Positions 52,611 to 62,882 are shown, counted from the first letter of the stretch. The stretch: DNA of 64,000 bases from CAYTAU01 sp964442075 (GCA_964442075.1 CAYTWH010000010.1:36560-100559), one strand, 5' to 3'. Notes: generated from the sequence alone by a model not told the origin. Numbers and translations are program-made.

Positions 52611-53933
52611 ATGGATTCAAAATTCAAAACTATTGCCGCAATTGATATTGGCACAACAAAAATAGTTGCTATTATCGGGAAAAAAGACGATGACGGGAAA
52701 ATTGAAATTCTCGGAATTGGTAAAGCACAATCTCTTGGTGTGAAAAGAGGCGTGGTATTAAACATAGAAGATACGGTTAACGCTATTGAAAAAGCTGTTA
52801 AGGAAGCTGTTGAAAAATCAAAAATCGAAATTGAAGATGTATATGTTGGTATTGCTGGTCAACATATAAAAAGTACTCGAACAAGTGGACAACGATATAT
52901 TGAAAATGAAGAAACCGAAATTTCTCAGAAAGATCTTGAAATTTTGAAAAATGATATGTATAAAATATCGCTTGAAGCCGGTGAAGAGATATTACATGTA
53001 CTGCCACAGGCGTATTCAGTTGATAATGAGAATGGAATAAAACATCCTGTAGGAATATCAGGCAAAAGACTTGTTGGTAATTTCCATATTGTAATTGGTA
53101 AAACTGCATCTATTAATAACATTAAAAAATGTATAAATCGTGCGGGATTAAGTGTTAATAGCCTGATACTTGAGCCAATGGCCTCTGCATTTGCAGTTCT
53201 TACCAAAGACGAAAAATCTACAGGAGTTGCTTTAGTAGATATAGGTGGTGGTACAACTGATATTGCTGTATTTTATGATGGAGTAATTAGACATACATCT
53301 GTAATACCTTTTGGTGGAAATGTTATTACAACTGATATTATGGAAGGATTTAAAATATTAGAAAGATTTGCCGAAGAATTAAAAATACAGTATGGTTCAG
53401 CATTACCCGAAATGGCAAAAGATAATGAAGTTGTAACAATACCAGGTATTAGTGGACGACCACCAAAAGAAATATCACTAAAGAGTCTTGCATTTGTTAT
53501 AAATGCCAGAATGAAAGAAATCATTGGTGCAATATCATTTCAAATTGATGAATCGGGGTTTGGAAAAAATCTTGGAGCAGGAATAGTATTAACAGGTGGT
53601 GGAGCTTTGTTACACAATCTTACTCAGCTTTTTGCATTTGAAACTGGACATGATATTAAAATTGGATTACCTCAAAAATATATTACAGGAGAATATGCAG
53701 AAGAAGTTAACAAAACAATATTTGCTACAAGCGTAGGATTAATATTGCAGGGATATGAAGAAGAAAAATACCAAAATATTGATGGTAATAAACCCAAAAA
53801 GAAAAGCAAAAAAAGAACCAAGAAATCACAAAAGGAAAATGATGCTGAAGTTCCGATGAAAAATTGGCTTAAAAATATAGGAGATTTCTTTGTAGAAGAC
53901 GATAATAAATTTCAAGATAAAGAAGAAAAATAA
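52611..53933 (+). CDS. ftsA: Cell division protein FtsA
   Basis: Actin-like ATPase that links FtsZ to the membrane. 440 residues: phosphate-1 motif AAIDIGTTKIVAII, domain 1C (RYIENEETEISQKD region), phosphate-2 VDIGGGTTDIAVF and adenosine motif GAGIVLTGGGALL. The basic stretch KPKKKSKKRTKKSQKE (about 397-412) precedes an amphipathic end WLKNIGDFFVEDD, probably the membrane-targeting helix. 25 bp before ftsZ. Confidence 0.96.
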   Translation: MDSKFKTIAAIDIGTTKIVAIIGKKDDDGKIEILGIGKAQSLGVKRGVVLNIEDTVNAIEKAVKEAVEKSKIEIEDVYVGIAGQHIKSTRTSGQRYIENEETEISQKDLEILKNDMYKISLEAGEEILHVLPQAYSVDNENGIKHPVGISGKRLVGNFHIVIGKTASINNIKKCINRAGLSVNSLILEPMASAFAVLTKDEKSTGVALVDIGGGTTDIAVFYDGVIRHTSVIPFGGNVITTDIMEGFKILERFAEELKIQYGSALPEMAKDNEVVTIPGISGRPPKEISLKSLAFVINARMKEIIGAISFQIDESGFGKNLGAGIVLTGGGALLHNLTQLFAFETGHDIKIGLPQKYITGEYAEEVNKTIFATSVGLILQGYEEEKYQNIDGNKPKKKSKKRTKKSQKENDAEVPMKNWLKNIGDFFVEDDNKFQDKEEK

Positions 53934-53958
53934 ATAATTAACCTTAAAATTCAAAATC

Positions 53959-55383
53959 ATGACAGATGAATTAATTAACTTTGATTTACCTACAAACAAA
54001 TCGTCAATAATAAAAGTTTTAGGTATTGGCGGTGGTGGTGGAAATGCTGTAAATTACATGTTTGAACAAGGTATCAAAGATGTAGATTTTGTTGTATGTA
54101 ATACTGATGCGCAAGCATTAATAAAAAGTCCTGTTCCAATAAGAATACAACTTGGAACATCACTAACAGAAGGAAGAGGTGCGGGCAGCAAACCCGAACA
54201 AGGAAGAGAAGCTGCAATAGAAAATCTCGATGATGTTTTAAAAGTAATTACCGATAATACAAAAATGATTTTTATTACTGCCTGTATGGGTGGAGGAACA
54301 GGAACCGGTGCAGCTCCAATAATCGCTAAGGCAGTTAAAGACCTTGGAATATTAACAGTAGCCATTGTAACTATCCCATTTCGTGCCGAAGGTCCGATAA
54401 AAATAGAAAATGCAATTAATGGGATTGCGGAGATCAAGGAATATGTTGACTCCCTTTTGGTTATTAATAACGAAAGATTAAGAGAAATTTATGGTAATCT
54501 ATCTTTGACAGAAGCATGGTCTAAAGCAGATAATATATTGTCGGTAGCTGCAAAAGGTATTGCAGAAGTAATTACAATAGCAGGTCATATCAATGTTGAT
54601 TTTGCTGATGTGGAAACCGTAATGAAAGATAGCGGTATAGCTATTATGGGGCAAGGAGTAGCCGAAGGAGAAAATCGTGCAGTTGATGCAATAAAGGAAG
54701 CTTTAACATCTCCTTTGTTAAACAATAACGATATTAAAGGAGCCAAAAATATCTTGTTAAACATTACTTCGGGTGTAGAAGAAATAACACTTGATGAACT
54801 TTCAGAAATTTCGGAATATGCACAAGATGCTGCAGGAAATAAGGCAAACATTATTTTTGGTTCTTGTAAAGATGAAAAACTCAATGAGCAGGTTGCTGTA
54901 ACTATCATTGCTACAGGCTTTGACGCAAGCAGTATTCCTGAACTGCATTCAAAAATGTCTCAGGAAAAGAAAGTAGTTGGTTTAGAAAATGTTCATCATG
55001 AACTCAATAATATTCAACAAAATAATGAAGAATTCGCAATTTCACAAAAGACTTTGATCTTTGAAGAAAAAGAAGATAAAACAGAAATTGACCATTTGCA
55101 TGAATTTTATAAATCAAAACCTGAAGATGAAAAACCCGATGAGAAAGAACAAATAAATATTCAAACAGATACCGAAGAAACAAAAACGGTATATGATCTA
55201 ACAGATCCGGATAGTATTGATGATATTGAAAAAATACCTGCTTATAAGCGAAACCAACAAAACATCAACAATAAAAATAATTATTCTGAAAAAAGCGAAG
55301 TATCAAAATACACCTTGAAAAACGAAAATGATGAAACAAGTTTAAGTGATTCTAATTCGTTTTTGTATGATAATGTAGATTAA
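53959..55383 (+). CDS. ftsZ: Cell division GTPase FtsZ
   Basis: Tubulin-like GTPase forming the division ring. 474 residues; GTPase domain 1 to about 320 with GIGGGGGNAVNYM, the tubulin signature GGGTGTGAAPI and NNERLREIYG. A long acidic linker (about 330-420) leads to IPAYKRN, the likely FtsA-binding peptide, followed by about 45 more residues ending SFLYDNVD. The final segment goes beyond the usual C-terminal peptide and seems a Bacteroidetes trait. Last gene of the dcw cluster. Confidence 0.97.
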   Translation: MTDELINFDLPTNKSSIIKVLGIGGGGGNAVNYMFEQGIKDVDFVVCNTDAQALIKSPVPIRIQLGTSLTEGRGAGSKPEQGREAAIENLDDVLKVITDNTKMIFITACMGGGTGTGAAPIIAKAVKDLGILTVAIVTIPFRAEGPIKIENAINGIAEIKEYVDSLLVINNERLREIYGNLSLTEAWSKADNILSVAAKGIAEVITIAGHINVDFADVETVMKDSGIAIMGQGVAEGENRAVDAIKEALTSPLLNNNDIKGAKNILLNITSGVEEITLDELSEISEYAQDAAGNKANIIFGSCKDEKLNEQVAVTIIATGFDASSIPELHSKMSQEKKVVGLENVHHELNNIQQNNEEFAISQKTLIFEEKEDKTEIDHLHEFYKSKPEDEKPDEKEQINIQTDTEETKTVYDLTDPDSIDDIEKIPAYKRNQQNINNKNNYSEKSEVSKYTLKNENDETSLSDSNSFLYDNVD

Positions 55384-55452
55384 TATGCTTTGTTTTATTA
55401 TTTTTGTTTAATGAGGGTAGATTAAATTAAAGATATTAAAAGTAAAACTTAT

Positions 55453-56076
55453 ATGGAGAATGAAAAATCTGCAATTGAAATATTAAAGGAATTTGCGGAT
55501 AAATCTAATAGAAAGATTGAACATTATAGAAAGGATTATCCGGTAAGCAATTTCAGACCAAGATTCTTTTATCGTAGTTATGCAATAATTCAAAATAGCT
55601 CTGATAATACAGTTTCTTTTATATGTTACAGTGATTCAAAAGCGTTTGGAGATAATGCCTTTTTTAGTGGTTTTTTTTTCCCAATATCAGCTGATATTTC
55701 ATCAAAAATACATATTCGGAGAAAAAATATTCTTGATAATCTGAACCCATTTTTAAAGAAAAGTACATATAGGGATGCTTCTTTCCGTTTTGATTCTAAA
55801 GTTATAATAACAGAAAATGATTTAAGTGAGGCAAATAAGATTTTAAACAACTACAGAGTACAGGATTTAATACTTAAGGCTCTTAAGCATGACGAAAGAA
55901 TTAGAGTTGGAATAAATAACATAGAAATTGATGCTATTCCGGATACTAAAGACAAATCTGATTCTATAACGGAATCACATTTCGAAATTTATATTACAGG
56001 TCAATGGCTTTTAGAAAGTTCATCAATTGAGGAATTATTTATTATAGCAGATGAACTAAGAAGATTAATAAAATGA
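55453..56076 (+). CDS. Unknown soluble protein
   Basis: 207 residues, no signal peptide or membrane segment. Contains PRFFYRSYAIIQNSS, a long beta-rich middle and a helical end SSIEELFIIADELRRLIK. No family recognised. It overlaps the following small membrane protein gene by 4 bp (ATGA), so the two are translationally coupled and probably act together. The pair follows ftsZ by 70 bp, but no division role is shown. Confidence 0.75.
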   Translation: MENEKSAIEILKEFADKSNRKIEHYRKDYPVSNFRPRFFYRSYAIIQNSSDNTVSFICYSDSKAFGDNAFFSGFFFPISADISSKIHIRRKNILDNLNPFLKKSTYRDASFRFDSKVIITENDLSEANKILNNYRVQDLILKALKHDERIRVGINNIEIDAIPDTKDKSDSITESHFEIYITGQWLLESSSIEELFIIADELRRLIK

Positions 56077-56306
56077 AAAGATTAAAACAATTATCAATTG
56101 GAGTAAAAAGCTTGTTGCTTACAATCTCAATCATCATGTCCTTAATAGTACTATTTGGTAGTTTTTTGCTTGCCTCCGCGCCTTCAGGCAGGGTGGTGGT
56201 GTTAACATACTACCTTTATTGTATAGGAGCAACTTTTGGAATATTTGTAATTTTTTGGGTAATTACAAGATTGATTATATGGATTGTTGATGGATTTAAA
56301 AAATAA
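56073..56306 (+). CDS. Small two-helix membrane protein carrying a REP-like insertion
   Basis: 77 residues with two hydrophobic segments (about 14-35 and 45-70) and a basic start and end. The loop ASAPSGRVVVLTYY between them is encoded by a GC-rich stretch (56171-56200) that resembles the intergenic repeat at 16165-16195, so a mobile palindrome seems to have inserted in frame. It overlaps the previous gene by 4 bp. Function unknown. Confidence 0.65.
   Translation: MKRLKQLSIGVKSLLLTISIIMSLIVLFGSFLLASAPSGRVVVLTYYLYCIGATFGIFVIFWVITRLIIWIVDGFKK
56171..56200. repeat. REP-like palindrome inside a coding region
   Basis: TGCCT (56171-56175) and AGGCA (56186-56190) enclose CCGCGCCTTC; the core CCTTCAGGC and the CTCCGC before it match the element at 16165-16195. 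Base composition is far more GC-rich than the flanking gene. Confidence 0.5.
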
Positions 56307-56352
56307 AAAAATTAACCCGTAAATAAAAAATACTGTACCTTTTAGCGAAGTG

Positions 56353-57240
56353 TTACTTCGTTTTACTTAATGTAATAACAATAACGCCTGCTATCATCAA
56401 CACACCACCGATAATTTGATAAAGTATTGGTGTTACGCCGAAGAAAAAATAAGAAGCAATCAGAATCAAGAAACTCTTTGAAGTACCGATCACGCTGATT
56501 TCGCTGACTTTTAAATACTTGAAGGAATAATACCCTACAAGTACTGCTAAAAATGGTCCAAGCAGAGAGCCAAACAAAATATTGTAAAATGAGGTTAGTG
56601 GAATAACAACACTTTCTTTATTTATAAGAAATAAAATAAAAAACCCAGTAAAAATAAAAATAATACGGTTTATTGTGAGTAGCCACGGATGAATGTCTTT
56701 GATTTTACTTTTTGCCAAAATAGTGCCTATTGCGAAAAAAAAAGAAGAAAGGAAAATAATTCCTGTTCCCTCAAAAAAGAATTGTTGCCAAGTAAAATCA
56801 TTTTTATAATTCAACACAATAGCGCCAAAAATTGTTAGTATCATACCAAGAATTTCCCATTTACTAAATCTTTCTTTTAAAAAAATGTAGCCAAGTACAA
56901 TAACATAAATAGGTCCAATATTGCCAACAAAAGAAACGATGGCCGGATTTTCAATTAATTTGATTGCATAAAAGAACAATGCTGTGGATAATAATTCTAA
57001 AATGCCAAGAATGGGAAGATATGGAAGATTTTTCCTGTTAATAGTAACTTCCTTTCGTAATTTCCTAGATAAACCGAAAAGAATAAAATTCCACAACATC
57101 GCAAAAAAGAACCAATAAGTACCAAATTGAGGAAAAGTGACTTGATTAAGTGCTGTTTTACTGAAAATATAAACATTAGATAGAGCAATAACTGAAATAG
57201 AAACGAAAATATATCCTTTGGTTTTGTCGGTTAATTTCAT
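56353..57240 (-). CDS. EamA/DMT family permease
   Basis: 295 residues with ten hydrophobic segments in two EamA repeats (about 5-140 and 150-290). Conserved features: PAIVSFVGNIGPIYVIVLGYIFLKERF at the end of the first repeat (a region, positions about 92-118) and TPILYQIIGGVLMIAGV at the end of the second. The family moves amino acids, nucleosides or other metabolites outward; substrate unknown. Single gene on the minus strand, tail to tail with the small membrane protein gene. Confidence 0.9.
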   Translation of the reverse strand: MKLTDKTKGYIFVSISVIALSNVYIFSKTALNQVTFPQFGTYWFFFAMLWNFILFGLSRKLRKEVTINRKNLPYLPILGILELLSTALFFYAIKLIENPAIVSFVGNIGPIYVIVLGYIFLKERFSKWEILGMILTIFGAIVLNYKNDFTWQQFFFEGTGIIFLSSFFFAIGTILAKSKIKDIHPWLLTINRIIFIFTGFFILFLINKESVVIPLTSFYNILFGSLLGPFLAVLVGYYSFKYLKVSEISVIGTSKSFLILIASYFFFGVTPILYQIIGGVLMIAGVIVITLSKTK

Positions 57241-57395
57241 GCTTTTCCCAATAGAATTTGCTCAATAGCTGCTTGTAATTTGGGTTTACTGATTTTCATT
57301 AAAATTAAAATACGAACATTATTGCAATAGAAAATTTAGAAAAAAACTAAAAATAATTAAAGGAAAAAGATTATAACAATTCGGTATAACAATTT

Positions 57396-58067
57396 CTAAA
57401 AAGAAAAACCTACCAGTAGTGAACCAAAATGATACATACCGCCGGTAAAAATAAATTTGTAAGTTGGAGTAATACTTATTTGTTTTATTTTATAACCTGC
57501 GCCGGCATAAATACCCATATTAATATTTGTATTTATATATTTAGTTTTTTCTATTGTAAAATTATCAATTTTATCACGAAGGCTACGATTTAAAACCATA
57601 AAATCAAGTCCTGATTGTATGTAAATCTCATTATCCTCAATAGGATACCATCTAAATGACGGTTGAAGTTCAAGCATTATTAATTCGCCATCAAAAGCCT
57701 GCCCCGATATAGTTGCACTTGTATTAGTATAATGGTCTGTAACCGTAGGAACACCATAATAATTAAACTCATTGCATTCGTTTAGTATTACCTCAACACT
57801 TTTTAGTGTGGAATAACTAAAAGATATTTGTGCTCCAAAAGTAAATTTGCTTGAACTTTCTTTTAGTGAAAAAGCACTATATGCAAAAGATAATCCAAAA
57901 TTCCAATTTTCTTTTTGTATATCGCCTACAAAATAATTGTATTCAGGATTAATAAAATTAATCGGTGATGTACCACCAATAGATATTGTTTGAACACCTT
58001 CTTGTCCATATCCATTTATAAAAACATGAATAAGAATATAGCTGATAATTATGATTTTTTTCTTCAT
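57396..58067 (-). CDS. Outer-membrane beta-barrel-like protein
   Basis: 222 residues from the ATG at 58067, which gives a signal peptide MKKKIIIISYILIHVFINGYGQ; a longer ORF starts at 58097 but overlaps the previous gene. The mature part has alternating aromatic and small residues and Gly-rich strands, ending FGSLLVGFSF with a terminal Phe as in small 8-strand barrels. No named family. Follows the lipoprotein gene by 16 bp. Confidence 0.78.
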   Translation of the reverse strand: MKKKIIIISYILIHVFINGYGQEGVQTISIGGTSPINFINPEYNYFVGDIQKENWNFGLSFAYSAFSLKESSSKFTFGAQISFSYSTLKSVEVILNECNEFNYYGVPTVTDHYTNTSATISGQAFDGELIMLELQPSFRWYPIEDNEIYIQSGLDFMVLNRSLRDKIDNFTIEKTKYINTNINMGIYAGAGYKIKQISITPTYKFIFTGGMYHFGSLLVGFSF

Positions 58068-58083
58068 ACTTATAAAAATTAAT

Positions 58084-58815
58084 TTAATTGTACACAACTT
58101 TTGAAAAAGTAAATATTCCGTTATTTATATCTTTTGCATCAATAATATCATTCCCAACTAAGTTATTGTTAAAATAGAATTGAAAATTAACAATAATTTT
58201 ACCTGTAAACGTACCTTCAATTCTTAAACTGTCATAAGAATAAGTGCCAATATATTCCATCTCTTCTTGTGAAAAAAAGCTGCCAGTAAATTCAACATTA
58301 TTATCTTCATCAATACTACCAGTACCTGCATTCTTATTATTATATATATCTGTTTCCAGTTGTGGTATAGAATCTGAAGTAATTTCTTCAAGATCTGTAA
58401 ACGAAGTTCTTTCAATATTATTTACAATATTAATTTGTAATACATAAAAGGGATTTATAACAAGGTTACATTCTGCACATAAATGATCAATAAATGATGT
58501 TGTAGTATTATTTATTGCAACTACATTCTCGCTTAAAGTAGAATCATTAATTCTAACTGTATTGTAGTTATTATAAGTGAGATATAGTGTTTTAATAGTA
58601 GTGTCGGTTCCAACAATTGAGGTGTCTGAATATGTTGTGCTATAATTAAAATTACTAATGTCAAAATCATAAGAGTAATTTTGAATATAGCTTCCATGTA
58701 AATTTTCTACCTTGTCAGTGATTTCTGTCTGAGCATCTTTCTTTTTACAACTATTAAAAGAAATTAATACAAAAACAATAATGATAATATTAAAAATTAT
58801 TTTATTTGTTTTCAT
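58084..58815 (-). CDS. Unknown lipoprotein
   Basis: 243 residues. Signal with lipobox FNSC (Cys23) and following KKKD. The mature protein is Asn/Thr/Ser-rich and beta-rich, with a Cys pair in HLCAECN, and no motif that I recognise. Probably co-transcribed with the barrel-like protein gene 16 bp downstream, suggesting a surface pair. The 58816-59044 gap upstream shows nothing recognisable. Confidence 0.75.
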   Translation of the reverse strand: MKTNKIIFNIIIIVFVLISFNSCKKKDAQTEITDKVENLHGSYIQNYSYDFDISNFNYSTTYSDTSIVGTDTTIKTLYLTYNNYNTVRINDSTLSENVVAINNTTTSFIDHLCAECNLVINPFYVLQINIVNNIERTSFTDLEEITSDSIPQLETDIYNNKNAGTGSIDEDNNVEFTGSFFSQEEMEYIGTYSYDSLRIEGTFTGKIIVNFQFYFNNNLVGNDIIDAKDINNGIFTFSKVVYN

Positions 58816-59044
58816 TTTATAATATGCTTAATTTGTTATTTAATATAGATTACTTATAAAATTTGTGTAAAAATAATAAAAGATTTATTATAATAAAAAA
58901 AAAAGCAAATAAAGATTATAAAGTAGCGTGACCTTTAAAAAACCTTGTTTTTTATCTCTGATGGAGCAATCTGTCTGATAATTTGCGAATATTTAAGACG
59001 ATCAGGTTCTTTGTGCTATTCAAAATGACAATTTTTGGCAGAAA

Positions 59045-61534
59045 TTAAAAAACATATTCCAACGAAAACATTACTCCACGAGGTATATTTAATTCTAATA
59101 CATAGCGAACAGTTTTTCTTTTAATTGGTGGAAATGTGTATTCTGCCAATTCTGTCCCAAAATCATAGATATTATATATTGATAAATTTATATTTAATTT
59201 ATTATTTATAAAATTAGTAGTGTATTTGCCCCTTAAAACTGTATTGAAGAATGCATCTTTTCTTGTTCCGAATTCTCCCGAAATAATATTATCACCTTTA
59301 ATATAGTTTTCCCAAATTGCAATTTGTGTGTTTTTACCATCATTATACAAATAAGTGTTAAAATCGGCAAAGGGTTGGCCGTCAGCATATTTTAACTGAA
59401 ATACAAGAGAAAACTTATTACTGAACTTATAAGATGTAATAAAACGGGCAATATAAGCACGGTCGGAGTCTAATCGACCGTAATAATTAATATAAGTATT
59501 AGGATTTGCGGTGGTTTCGGACAAAACTCCGATATTATTGTGTAAAACACCATTGCCAAGTGCTCCAAAACCCGAAACCGTATGTGCTGTCCATGATGCC
59601 GAAAGTAATAATCGCTTGGAGTTAAATTGATATTTTAATGTAATTCCACTCGAAAAAGGATTATTAAATAAAAAGCTATTAACGGATGTTGCTTGTTTTA
59701 CTTTATTGTTATCAAGATTTTCTACAATATAATTTGTTTCACCGTTTTCTAAAAGATAAACGGTTTCATTTTTATTACTTGTATAATATCCTTTGTTATC
59801 AGACTGATTTGTATAATATGTTTGCCAGGTATTTACATACTGTCTGTAGAATGGCGATAAAACAATATTATGTTTTTTAATCTTTATTTTTACAGGTATC
59901 TCAAAATAATAGTATCCTGTTTGTTTGATATCGCTGTTTAAAGTATGATATTTTCCTCCTGTAGTTGTAAATAAATCGGATTTTTCATTTGTCTGATATA
60001 AATGGTCATTATTTGCATCGTTCCAATAGTAGATATTTCCATTCATATAGTTATCTGATATAAATCTTATCTGGTCGAAATTGAACGACACTCTTTTTTT
60101 ACCTGTTATAATAGCAATTTGAATAAACTTTGAGGGGCTATAGAATGCTCTTGCATCTGCCTGCCAGTTTAATTTTTGATATGATGTATTTTTCAATATA
60201 AAACCATCTAAAGTAATATCGCTTGCAAGAGAAAAATTAAATTTTTTGTTATCTATTACATTATAATTTAAACCAAAAGTATTTTCCAGTAATCCTGATG
60301 TAAACTGTTTGCTGTTCCATTCATAAACATATAATGATATAAAAGAAGTATCGGTGCTTTGAGAATAAAAAGGATTATTAAAATTGGAAACGCTAGGTTG
60401 AAAATGTATAATACTGTTATACATATCAATTTTGAGCATCAGCTTTTCACTTATTTTTTTTGTTTTATATAGTGCATACGATATTTCAAATTCGTTGGCA
60501 TCAGGATACCAGGGTTCAAAACCCTCGCCATCATGGTCAACAATGTTTCTTGAAAATTCTATTTCGTTGTGTCTTATATTTTTGTACGATACATTAAATC
60601 CTGTTGATAGGCTATTATTGATTGTTTTGTTTTTACTGCCAAATAATGATAAATTCAAAGAGTTTAGTTTTGCCGTTTCGCTACTATTATAATAATATTC
60701 TGAAAACATATTATCTCTTTGATTGTAGCTCAACAAATAACAAGAATTGTCAAATAATTTTTTATTTATTGTGGGCAATTGTCCGTTAAGATTAAATTGT
60801 GTGTAATTTTCGTTGTAAAACCTGCTTATTCCTTTATAATCAAAATCGGGGTTTATTCTTGAGCCTGTATTTACAGAAAATTTTTGCCTGTAGCTTTTTC
60901 CTTTTATTTTAATATTATCGGACCAATAAATATTATATGTGTTTTTAATTCTACGCTGTTCTTCGATAGGCATATAAAGAGCTTCTCTTGCTGTGCGATG
61001 AAATAAATGAATAAGATTTTCTGTGCCGGGTGCAACTCCGCCAAAATTACCTCCATGATTATAAGATATCCCAATTACTGATTGTTGGTTTGTATCTGAT
61101 AAAAATGATACAGATGAATTCCAGATGTCGATACTTAAATCAAAATTTGTCATATTTAACTTATGTAAGGCGTTTCCTGAGAAATAATGATCATCAATTC
61201 TAAAATTGTTTACATAATATTTGTTCCATTTAAAAGAATTGCCAAGAATACTAAAGGTAAAAGGGTTTGGTTTTGAAAAATCACCTGTTGTATGTGTTTG
61301 ACAAATTACAAATTCCTGATAATTGTCGAGATACTGTTCAATATCATTATGCAAATACCTGTCTATGAAAAATGAAGCCGGAATATTCTGGTTTCCAATT
61401 ATATTTAATGTGTCGTAATTAAGTGTGTCTTTGTTTTCGGATGAATGAACCACTTTGCTGCAGAGCAAGGTGTTAGTTTCTAAAACAAGAAGAATTAATA
61501 ATATAAATAATCTAAAAGCGGCTTTTTTGTCCAT
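59045..61534 (-). CDS. TonB-dependent receptor-like outer-membrane protein, divergent plug
   Basis: 829 residues. Signal peptide to about residue 25. Instead of the carboxypeptidase-like domain a short plug-like part follows (PNPFTFSILGNSFKWNKYYV and DDHYFSGNALHKLNM), then a large barrel rich in aromatic and Asn/Tyr residues ending in GVMFSLEYVF. The canonical plug motifs and a TonB box are not clear, so it may be a divergent receptor or another large barrel. Single gene, 40 bp after frr on the minus strand. Confidence 0.75.
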   Translation of the reverse strand: MDKKAAFRLFILLILLVLETNTLLCSKVVHSSENKDTLNYDTLNIIGNQNIPASFFIDRYLHNDIEQYLDNYQEFVICQTHTTGDFSKPNPFTFSILGNSFKWNKYYVNNFRIDDHYFSGNALHKLNMTNFDLSIDIWNSSVSFLSDTNQQSVIGISYNHGGNFGGVAPGTENLIHLFHRTAREALYMPIEEQRRIKNTYNIYWSDNIKIKGKSYRQKFSVNTGSRINPDFDYKGISRFYNENYTQFNLNGQLPTINKKLFDNSCYLLSYNQRDNMFSEYYYNSSETAKLNSLNLSLFGSKNKTINNSLSTGFNVSYKNIRHNEIEFSRNIVDHDGEGFEPWYPDANEFEISYALYKTKKISEKLMLKIDMYNSIIHFQPSVSNFNNPFYSQSTDTSFISLYVYEWNSKQFTSGLLENTFGLNYNVIDNKKFNFSLASDITLDGFILKNTSYQKLNWQADARAFYSPSKFIQIAIITGKKRVSFNFDQIRFISDNYMNGNIYYWNDANNDHLYQTNEKSDLFTTTGGKYHTLNSDIKQTGYYYFEIPVKIKIKKHNIVLSPFYRQYVNTWQTYYTNQSDNKGYYTSNKNETVYLLENGETNYIVENLDNNKVKQATSVNSFLFNNPFSSGITLKYQFNSKRLLLSASWTAHTVSGFGALGNGVLHNNIGVLSETTANPNTYINYYGRLDSDRAYIARFITSYKFSNKFSLVFQLKYADGQPFADFNTYLYNDGKNTQIAIWENYIKGDNIISGEFGTRKDAFFNTVLRGKYTTNFINNKLNINLSIYNIYDFGTELAEYTFPPIKRKTVRYVLELNIPRGVMFSLEYVF

Positions 61535-61573
61535 TATAAATATTTATTCTTAATCGGGATTTACAGGCTAAGC

Positions 61574-62137
61574 CTAAATAGTCATAATTTCTTTTTCCTT
61601 TTTTTCGAGAAGGCTTTCCACTTCTTTAGTTTTATCATTGGTGATATTTTGAATTTCTAATTCTGTGTCTTTTGTCATATCTTCAGAAAGTCCATCGTTT
61701 TTTAATTTTTTAACATCATCGTTCGATTCGCGCCTTGAATTTCTAATTCCAATCTTGGCATTTTCTCCTTCAATTTTTACTTGTTTAACGAGTTCTATAC
61801 GGCGTTCTTCTGTAAGTATAGGAATATTTATTCTAACTATTTCTCCGTTATTAACAGGTGTGAGTCCAATGTTTGCAGCAAGAATAGCTTTTTCAATTGG
61901 TTCTACCATTTGTTTTTCCCATGGTTGAATGCTCAAGGTTCGCGGGTCGGGTGTATTAATATTTGAAACCTGACTTAAAGGAGTGTTTACTCCATAATAA
62001 TCAACAAATATTCCATCTAACATTTGTGGGTCTGCTTTACCTGCACGAATTTTTAATAGTTCACGTTCAAGATGGGAAATTGTTTTTTCCATCTTTTCTT
62101 TTGTAATTTCCATGAGCATTTCAACTTCTTCGTTCAT
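61574..62137 (-). CDS. frr: Ribosome recycling factor
   Basis: Splits the post-termination ribosome with EF-G. 187 residues. Typical segments: ELLKIRAGKADPQMLDGI, YYGVNTPLSQVSNI, PWEKQMVEPIEKAI and NDGLSEDMTKDTELE. Follows pyrH by 34 bp on the minus strand; the pyrH-frr pair is widely conserved. Confidence 0.97.
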   Translation of the reverse strand: MNEEVEMLMEITKEKMEKTISHLERELLKIRAGKADPQMLDGIFVDYYGVNTPLSQVSNINTPDPRTLSIQPWEKQMVEPIEKAILAANIGLTPVNNGEIVRINIPILTEERRIELVKQVKIEGENAKIGIRNSRRESNDDVKKLKNDGLSEDMTKDTELEIQNITNDKTKEVESLLEKKEKEIMTI

Positions 62138-62171
62138 AAGGCAAAAAATTTAATTAAAAGCATAAAGATAT

Positions 62172-62882
62172 TTAATTCTTTACTAAAGTTCCAATATTTT
62201 CATTTAAAATTATCTTTTTCAGGTTCCCATGTTTATCCATATCAAAAACTAATATTGGCATATTGTTTTCTTTGCACATGGTAAAAGCAGTAAGATCCAT
62301 AACTTGTAGATTTCTTTTATAGACTTCATCAAAAGTAATTTCGTTGAATTTTGTAGCAGTTTTATCTTTTTCGGGGTCGGCAGTATAAACTCCATCTACT
62401 CTGGTTCCCTTAAGCAAAACATCTGCTTCAATTTCAGCAGCTCTTAGTGCTGATGCAGTATCTGTTGTAAAATATGGATTTCCGGTACCTCCTGCAATAA
62501 TTACAACTTCTTTGTTTTTTAATGCTTCTACTGCTTTTTGTTTACTGTAATATTCCCCAACAGGCTCCATGCGTATTGAAGTAAACACCCTAGACTTTAC
62601 ACCTGCATTTTCAAGTGCTGATTGAATTGCAATGCTGTTTATCACAGTTGCAAGCATTCCCATTGAGTCTCCTTTTACTCTGTCAAATCCTTTGTCAATA
62701 CCCGATAATCCTCTAAAGATATTACCTCCTCCAATTACAATTCCTACCTCAGTACCAAGTTCTACAATCTGTTTTATATCCTTGGCATAATTATTTAATT
62801 TTTCGGAATCAATTCCATATTTAGCTTTTCCTAATAAAGATTCGCCGCTTAACTTTAATAATACTCGTTTGTATTTATTCAT
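62172..62882 (-). CDS. pyrH: UMP kinase
   Basis: Phosphorylates UMP to UDP in pyrimidine synthesis. 236 residues. Amino-acid kinase fold with LKLSGESLLG, IVIGGGNIFRG, GDSMGMLATVINS and GTGNPYFTTDTA. First gene of pyrH-frr. In other bacteria the pair follows rpsB-tsf; here they are split. Confidence 0.97.
   Translation of the reverse strand: MNKYKRVLLKLSGESLLGKAKYGIDSEKLNNYAKDIKQIVELGTEVGIVIGGGNIFRGLSGIDKGFDRVKGDSMGMLATVINSIAIQSALENAGVKSRVFTSIRMEPVGEYYSKQKAVEALKNKEVVIIAGGTGNPYFTTDTASALRAAEIEADVLLKGTRVDGVYTADPEKDKTATKFNEITFDEVYKRNLQVMDLTAFTMCKENNMPILVFDMDKHGNLKKIILNENIGTLVKN

Noticed and set aside
52798..53109. 103-codon ORF on the minus strand
   Set aside because: It is antisense within ftsA and has a composition typical of shadow frames.
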